64,000 bases of DNA from Heliopora coerulea (lineage: Eukaryota; Cnidaria; Anthozoa; Scleralcyonacea; Helioporidae), in assembly GCA_030142905.1 (NCBI GenBank), contig JASJOG010000211.1:124001-188000 (forward strand), given 5' to 3'. Position 1 is the first letter of the stretch, and the number at the start of each line of letters is the position of its first letter. Positions 60,856 through 64,000 of the stretch are shown here, piece after piece. A program made the position numbers and the translations under genes. Under the pieces are notes generated by a model, which ran no database searches, was not told where the DNA came from, and saw only the letters and a list, made by a program, of their open reading frames with translations.

Positions 60856-60887
60856 CTGACGATGTTGCGAGACGCAACGAAACGTTA
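60856..60887 (+). ncRNA. hammerhead-like ribozyme core in Penelope terminus
   Basis: CTGACGA (60856-60862), then T, a perfect 6-bp stem II GTTGCG / CGCAAC (60864-60869 with 60873-60878) closed by AGA, then GAAAC (60879-60883) and GTTA. All core residues of the hammerhead consensus CUGANGA...GAAAC are present. Penelope-like elements are known to carry such motifs. The ACGU after GAA is self-complementary, as in minimal hammerheads that work as dimers. Confidence 0.7.
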
Positions 60888-62240
60888 GAATTGAACATGT
60901 TTTAAAACACTTGAACTTATGGCTGTTATACGTATTCTCTGTTGGGCCTTAATTTTTATTATGAAGCTACGTTTTCCACCTGGTTTACCACTACCCAATG
61001 TTTTGAAGAAACGATATAATAATGGATCACTTGCTGCCTTTAGAAAATTCCAATGCACCGAACTTAAGCTTGGAAAGGCGAAGTTAGATCTCAAGTTTTT
61101 ACTAACTGTAAAAAAAATTCCGTAATTCCAAAGTTTTTGGATTTTAAAGTTGCCAATCGCCAACTAAGAAATTCTCCAGCTTACCGCTATTGTCAGAAGA
61201 GGCTTCTCGACGAAGAGATTACTCAGAAACGATCCAGAATCCGTGTCCTATTGTTTGAATCGACTACGAACCTGGCAGACTTAGCCAAGCTTGTTTCCTA
61301 GCTACCTCGACTTCACCCACCTCCAATCAGTTTATGACAGCGAAAACTCGAGCACTTTGCATCAACACGAAAAGATTCAAGAAAAGAAGCTTTTCCGCCT
61401 CCGCTCAGACTTTACTAAATCTTATTGTGTTAACTTCGATGACGTTATATTTAACCTCTCTGACCGATCTCTTACTCCCGACAAAAAGAACTTACTTGCT
61501 CGAGGAGTTGACTTCTCCCTTCCACCCAGAAAGTTAAACTTCTGCGACTTCATTATGCCGTTTGAACTTTTGTGCTGAAAACTGAAACAAGAAACCATTT
61601 ACTCGAAGTCTGGTATCGATAAAGATTTTCTCAAAAATCAAAACCAAGTTAAAACACATCGCGCTCACTGGCTCTCGAAGTTACTCTCCGCCCAAGTCTA
61701 TTATCTCAGCTGAAGAACTTAACATTTTAAATACTTTGCGAAAGGATGAAAACATATTTATTCTGAAACAAGACAAAGGTAATGGAATTGTGATCGTCAA
61801 CGGATCCTATTACTATGATTAAATGAACGACATCTTGAACGACACTGCAAAATTCTATTGGCTGCAGACTGATCCGATAGAGACCACAATCCGCCAAGAA
61901 AACCGACGTAAACACTACCTCCGAGAATTGAAGAACGAGGACATTATTTCCCAATAACTTTATCATGAATTACAGTGGAACCCCGTTAATACGACCACTG
62001 TTGGGCCGAAAAAATTTGGTCGTATTAACGGGGTGGTCGTATTAAGGGGGGTGGATCAGATACGTAACAAATGTTTTTTTAAAATGACGTCATGGCAAAC
62101 GGAGTCAGATTGCAATTAGCATAACTCTAAAACCACAAAATAATCCACATATAAATTTTATTAACTGAACACAACTCAACAAAATTAATGAAATGAGATG
62201 AATAACCTTCATAATAAGCCCCTATATTAGTTATTTAAAT

Positions 62241-62416
62241 TTATTTAGGTTTAAAAAAATCTGTAAGCTTCCGTTGGTTTTTCCGACACTAAAGCCAATC
62301 GGTTTGAGTTTGGCAGATTACTCTGGCGAGCTCATTTGCCGTTTTTGAATTTCCTTTCTGTTCGAGAAAATCCAAAGCATCCTATATTGGGGATATTGCC
62401 TGCCGTTTTCGCTTAC
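62241..62416 (-). pseudogene. Tigger/pogo transposase C-terminal relic
   Basis: The minus-strand frame reads KRKRQAISPI, a stop, then DALDFLEQKGNSKTANELAR, then TQTDWL and CRKNQRKLTDFFKPK before a stop. The (K/R)...(I/L)TDFFK end is characteristic of pogo/Tigger-family transposases. The DDE domain has been lost, so the element depends on a transposase from elsewhere. Confidence 0.5.
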
Positions 62417-62648
62417 AATTTGAAGACATGATGACTGGTCAAAGTGCTTATACACAAAGCTGCGAAGCGTGTTCGGACAAAAGATAATAAATCAGGAAAA
62501 TCCTCGAGACAATCGCGAAAATTTTGCACTGATTAAATTAGAAAAAGTGTGAAATATGGATCGATGACAGATTCGGCGCTTTTCATAGCCTGCGCGTGCA
62601 TACACTCGTATTTCCACCGGTAACGTCGAAGGAGTCGTGTCTGGCCCG

Positions 62649-63125
62649 ATGGAAAATATTTCTAGCACAAAAGTAATCGAAGTTCCTTCTTGGATAAGGG
62701 GATATCATGTTTACAAAGGATACTTAAAAATCAAGATTGATGAAATTCTTGAACTAAAGCACGAACACGACAATGAACAACACAAGAACGCTATTGCGGT
62801 GATTAAGGAAAGAGATGTAGTTGGTCACATTCCAAGGGCACTAGCTTCTACAAATCATGGAAGTGGGATAGTTCGCCATTTTTTAGCAAAGAGCGGCAGT
62901 GAAGCAGAAGCTAAAGCTATTGGAACAGCTGTCAATCGGGGAGGGTGGGGATATGGAATGGAGATTCCATGCATTTACATATTTATGGGGCAGGAAGAGA
63001 ACATTGACTTGCTAAGCAAATTGCTGGACATCCCGAATAACCTATCCGTTAGAGTCGAAATGGAATGTGGCCAAAAGAGAACAGCAGAGGAAAGTGGCAG
63101 AGAAAAGAAGGCAAGAAAACAATAA
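62649..63125 (+). CDS. HIRAN-like protein, intact 158-aa cargo ORF
   Basis: The first ATG (62649, CCGATGG context) is preferred; an upstream in-frame GTG also exists. The 158-aa protein starts MENISSTKVIEVPSWIRGYH and has VYKGYLKIKIDEILELKHEH, then HKNAIAVIKERDVVGHIPRA, then GMEIPCIYIFMGQEENIDLL and a basic end KRTAEESGREKKARKQ. The order G(Y)..Y.G, E.L.L..E.(D)N...A(I)AV, VGH(I)PR matches HIRAN domains, which bind DNA 3' ends in HLTF/Rad5. The lysine-rich tail could be nuclear-localising. There are no stops or shifts, in contrast to its surroundings. It is probably a captured gene. Confidence 0.65.
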   Translation: MENISSTKVIEVPSWIRGYHVYKGYLKIKIDEILELKHEHDNEQHKNAIAVIKERDVVGHIPRALASTNHGSGIVRHFLAKSGSEAEAKAIGTAVNRGGWGYGMEIPCIYIFMGQEENIDLLSKLLDIPNNLSVRVEMECGQKRTAEESGREKKARKQ

Positions 63126-63522
63126 AACAACCCAAAAACATATTTAATCACGTTCTATCTGTTTAATAAAAATTAAAATGAATATTGAAAACGTTTAAGT
63201 GTTAATTATTTGCCGAATGTGTAATTAAGATAATTATACACCGCATATCAGAATTTGATATCAAAAAAGGCATTACTCAACACGTTGAGTGGTCGTATTA
63301 AACAGTAGGGGACATTCAAATATGGTCGTTTGTCGTATTAATGAGGTGGTCGTATTAACGAGGGGGAAAAAAAAAGTGGTCGTATTAACGGGGTGGTCGT
63401 ATTAACGGGGTGGTCGTATTAACGGGGTGGTCGTACGGCGGGGTTCCACTGTATCACCTATTAGTTGCCGTCCTGGCATTTTATATTCACTCCCTAAGGT
63501 GCACAAAAATAATGCTCCACTA

Positions 63523-64000
63523 TAGTGGTGCTCAAAAGTTTGTGAACCTATATGAGCATAAACAATGTTTTCTAGCTTGCGTTGATTACGTGATTGAATC
63601 AAGAAATAGTACTGCACAAAAACAGTGTTTTATTTACCTTCAGTAAATTTGAAACGCCTGGATGAGAAACGTGTCAGGTTCAGGAAATAGAATCGTAAGA
63701 AACAAATAGGTAGGAAGCAAAAGTAAGTGAACCCTGTCTCTTAGTAGGTCCTCCTTTGGCTGCAATAACTGCAATAAGACGCTTTTTGTAGTCAGTTATC
63801 AATCGTTGACACCGATCGGGAGAAATTTTTGCCCATTCTTCATCACAAAACGTCCGTAATTCTTTCAGGTTGGAGGGCTTTCTTGCATGGAGAGCACGCT
63901 TCAGGTCAAACCAAAGCATCTCAATGGGATTGAGATCAGTGCTCTGGCTAGGCCATTCCAACGCTTTAAGCTTCATTTTGTTTATCAGTCCTGAGTAGAT
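63523..64000 (-). mobile_element. Tc1-type transposon, cut by the window edge
   Basis: It begins TAGTGGTGCTCAAAAGTTTG followed by TGAACC, the canonical Tc1 terminal sequence, and inserts in the Penelope RT right after NNAPL. The transposase is on the minus strand. The other terminus lies beyond 64000. Confidence 0.8.
63680..63976 (-). pseudogene. Tc1 transposase C-terminal part
   Basis: The minus strand reads WPSQSTDLNPIEMLWFDLKR, then ALHARKPSNLKELRTFCDEE and RCQRLITDYKKRLIAVIAAK. This is the end of a DDE/DD34E transposase: PSQSPDLNPIE..W..LK contains the final catalytic Glu. The frame here is open, but the N-terminal and first two Asp are off the window, so completeness cannot be judged. 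Confidence 0.85.

Larger units (their letters stand above)
61973..63451. mobile_element. Tigger-like element (1479 bp, TA site) carrying a HIRAN-like gene
   Basis: The ends CAGTGGAACCCCGTTAATAC and GGGGTTCCACTG are inverted repeats flanked by TA (61971-61972 and 63452-63453). GGTGGTCGTATTAACGGG repeats lie inside both ends, typical of pogo/Tigger. It interrupts a Penelope RT; removing it and one TA gives the in-frame LYHELSPISCRPGILY. The interior has a Tigger transposase C-terminal relic on the minus strand and a complete HIRAN-like ORF on the plus strand. Confidence 0.85.
60095..63523 (+). mobile_element. Penelope-like element with inverted terminal copies
   Basis: A hammerhead-bearing terminal segment occurs in minus orientation (60095-60260) and plus orientation (60795-60960). 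After the second one, an N-terminal Penelope ORF runs to 61970 and resumes at 63454 after a Tigger-like insertion. A Tc1-type element cuts it again at 63523. Between the terminal segments (60261-60794) there is no recognised coding. Confidence 0.75.
60960..63530 (+). pseudogene. Penelope-like RT, N-terminal half, interrupted
   Basis: Plus-strand pieces read FRKFQCTELKLGKAKLDLKF, KVANRQLRNSPAYRYCQKRL, LDEEITQKRSRIRVLLFEST and VIFNLSDRSLTPDKKNLLAR, then GVDFSLPPRKLNFCDFIMPF. After several shifts: LRKDENIFILKQDKGNGIVI and ILNDTAKFYWLQ. The frame is cut by the Tigger-like insertion and resumes as PISCRPGILYSLPKVHKN, the first RT finger motif (YGLPK.HK in the family). About five frame breaks. The telomerase-like RT palm and the nuclease are not in the window. 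Confidence 0.8.

Overview
This window looks like a repeat-choked stretch of an animal nuclear genome, most likely an anthozoan cnidarian such as a coral or anemone. The taxon is inferred from the mix of elements: Penelope-like elements with GIY-YIG nucleases and hammerhead motifs, CR1-type LINEs with 2A, PHD and esterase modules, R4/Dong-type LINEs, Crypton, Kolobok-like, hAT and Tigger elements, and P2X7-C and HIRAN-like genes. No species marker is present. Coding density is low and A+T is high. No rRNA genes, CRISPR arrays or bacterial-style operons were seen.

Two host genes can be inferred, both on the plus strand. Gene A is a single-pass membrane protein. It has a 39-nt cysteine-containing exon (3943-3981), a transmembrane exon (5394-5610) and a terminal exon with a stop codon (24369-24570). 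All three have matching splice phases, and an 18.8-kb intron full of transposons separates the last two. Gene B begins with a CRE plus TATA promoter (about 35612-35640) and a non-coding first exon ending at 35746. It then has a start-codon micro-exon (37162-37190) and, if the phase match is real, an exon at 58038-58200 across a 20.8-kb intron. The products are not recognised.

Layout: 1-3370 holds tRNA-like repeats and a fold-back element split by a TAA-flanked MITE. 4060-5080 has two diverging Penelope fragments. 6996-12515 is a pogo-like element split by a CR1-type LINE. 13954-15292 is a Crypton recombinase pseudogene. 15926-17602 is a truncated CFDP2-type LINE. 18072-21790 is a LINE with an intact 1183-codon ORF (hydrophobic leader, 2A, PHD, endonuclease, RT). 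25409-27556 is a near-perfect 987-bp-arm palindrome of Penelope sequence. 27591-34430 is one LINE broken by three insertions: a CFDP2-type LINE, a TTAA-flanked THAP/P2X7-C element, and a hAT element. 34463-35567 is a tRNA-cored SINE cluster. 38530-42475 is a train of three LINEs joined at (TAA)n tracts. 43274-52068 is a Ty3/Gypsy LTR element, itself split by a LINE. 52560-57340 is a LINE with a decayed 2A and a TA-flanked fold-back insertion. 58400-60000 holds short hairpin repeats. 60095-64000 is a Penelope element with hammerhead-like termini, interrupted by a Tigger-like element carrying a HIRAN-like gene and by a Tc1 element.

Several insertions can be proven from the sequence alone. Removing the insert plus one target-site copy restores the reading frame of the interrupted element. 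This was done for target sites TA, TTAA, 8-bp and TAA, and it gives a relative order of events.
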